This document shows positions 7,322 through 7,631 of a DNA stretch of 7,631 nucleotides, piece by piece. The translations under genes and the position numbers were made by a program. The notes under the pieces were generated by a model, which was not told the DNA's origin, made no database searches, and worked only from the letters and a program-made list of their open reading frames with translations. How positions within the stretch are numbered: position 1 is the stretch's first letter; every line of letters starts with the position of its first letter. This DNA comes from Nitrospira defluvii (lineage in GTDB: Bacteria; Nitrospirota; Nitrospiria; Nitrospirales; Nitrospiraceae). The stretch spans positions 1 to 7,631 of the forward strand of contig JACQHN010000336.1 of the NCBI GenBank assembly GCA_016199015.1. The letters run 5' to 3'.

Positions 7322-7553
7322 TGAAACCTATAGACGGCGAGCGCTGGAGACGACCGTTGCCTAGGCCAGGCACAACGAGAGCCGCTCGGGCGATGACGCA
7401 CCTCCCCGACAGAAGTCTATAGCCGGGCAGATTCGCAGAGTCAACCGAAGATTGATTTGGTACGCACGAAGTGAGGTTTGGTGAGAGCAGAGATGCTTGA
7501 GGTGTTTATCCCGTCGCCTCAGTCAATAGGCTCCGGGTCGCGCTAGCGAGGTT
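7322..7553. other. Non-coding stretch between the gene remnants and the tRNA
   Basis: No gene seen. It holds an imperfect hairpin at 7498-7521 (TGAGGTG and CGCCTCA around a 10-base loop). This lies downstream of the tRNA in its direction of transcription but has no T-run on that strand. There is also an 8-base inverted pair (CTATAGAC at 7328-7335 and GTCTATAG at 7415-7422), probably chance. Confidence 0.45.
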
Positions 7554-7566
7554 TGGTGGAGGGCAG
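7473..7566. repeat. Imperfect direct repeat of the tRNA 3' end
   Basis: GAGGTTTGGTG occurs at 7473-7483 and again at 7548-7558. After it the copies continue as AGAGCAG and GAGGGCAG, giving about 18 similar bases 75 bases apart. The right copy spans the CCA end and acceptor stem of the tRNA gene. A duplicated tRNA 3' end is what an integrating element leaves at its attachment sites. The copy is short and imperfect and no integrase is nearby, so a decayed att site is possible but not shown. Confidence 0.3.
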
Positions 7567-7629
7567 GGGAGTTGAACCCCCGACCCCTACGTTGCGAACG
7601 TAGTGCTCTCCCAACTGAGCTAGCCCCCC
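7554..7629 (-). tRNA. tRNA-Ala (anticodon CGC)
   Basis: The minus strand folds into a complete 76-base cloverleaf. The acceptor stem is GGGGGGC paired with GCCCTCC, the D arm is GCTC/GAGC, and the anticodon stem is CTACG/CGTAG around TTCGCAA, giving anticodon CGC for GCG codons. The T arm has the loop TTCAACT. The third acceptor pair is G3-U70, the classic alanine identity element, and the discriminator is A. The CCA end is encoded (TGG at 7554-7556 on the plus strand). Its 3' end points into the gene-poor part of the window. Confidence 0.97.
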
Positions 7630-7631
7630 AC

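Noticed and set aside
7328..7422. 8-base inverted pair CTATAGAC and GTCTATAG
   Set aside because: The match does not extend beyond eight bases, with no transposase between and no target duplication seen; likely chance.

Overview
The window has three parts: a cytochrome operon on the left, a single defence-like gene in the middle, and a worn, mostly non-coding right third that ends in a tRNA gene. The organism looks like a Gram-negative bacterium with a rich periplasmic c-type cytochrome complement. Several CXXCH proteins carry N-terminal membrane anchors, Shine-Dalgarno sites are strong, and the cytochrome genes are GC-rich. Nitrospirota is my best guess from the general character of the proteins, but nothing in the window fixes the phylum.

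Positions 2-4838 hold three co-directional genes with gaps of 62 and 32 bases. The first is the 3' part of a large protein with one CXXCH near its C-terminus. The next two are tandem paralogues of about 510 residues. Each has an N-terminal membrane anchor, two CXXCH haem sites and a conserved LRAPYLHNGSVPTL block. They resemble the RoxA-like dihaem cytochrome family (rubber oxygenase relatives, distantly related to MauG and cytochrome c peroxidase). The layout suggests an inner-membrane-anchored, periplasm-facing redox unit, with the single-haem protein as a possible electron partner. Its substrate cannot be read from the sequence.

Positions 4937-5950 encode a 337-residue protein. Its N-terminus is a DUF4062 (TIR-like) domain, and its C-terminus looks like two Clp N-domain repeats with no AAA+ ATPase. 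Its base composition looks lower in GC than the cytochromes and it appears to have its own start region, so it is probably an acquired gene. It is the best candidate here for an undescribed, possibly antiviral, function.

Positions 5951-7553 contain little intact coding sequence. I can see a decayed C-terminal part of an M28-type metallopeptidase on the minus strand, with a frameshift and an in-frame stop. There is also a 26-codon hydrophobic small ORF with a good ribosome binding site, and a possible scrap of a response-regulator N-terminus. The window closes with a minus-strand tRNA-Ala(CGC) gene whose 3' end faces this worn region. An imperfect copy of that 3' end lies 75 bases away. This is the geometry expected of a tRNA-associated integration hotspot, although no integrase is present.
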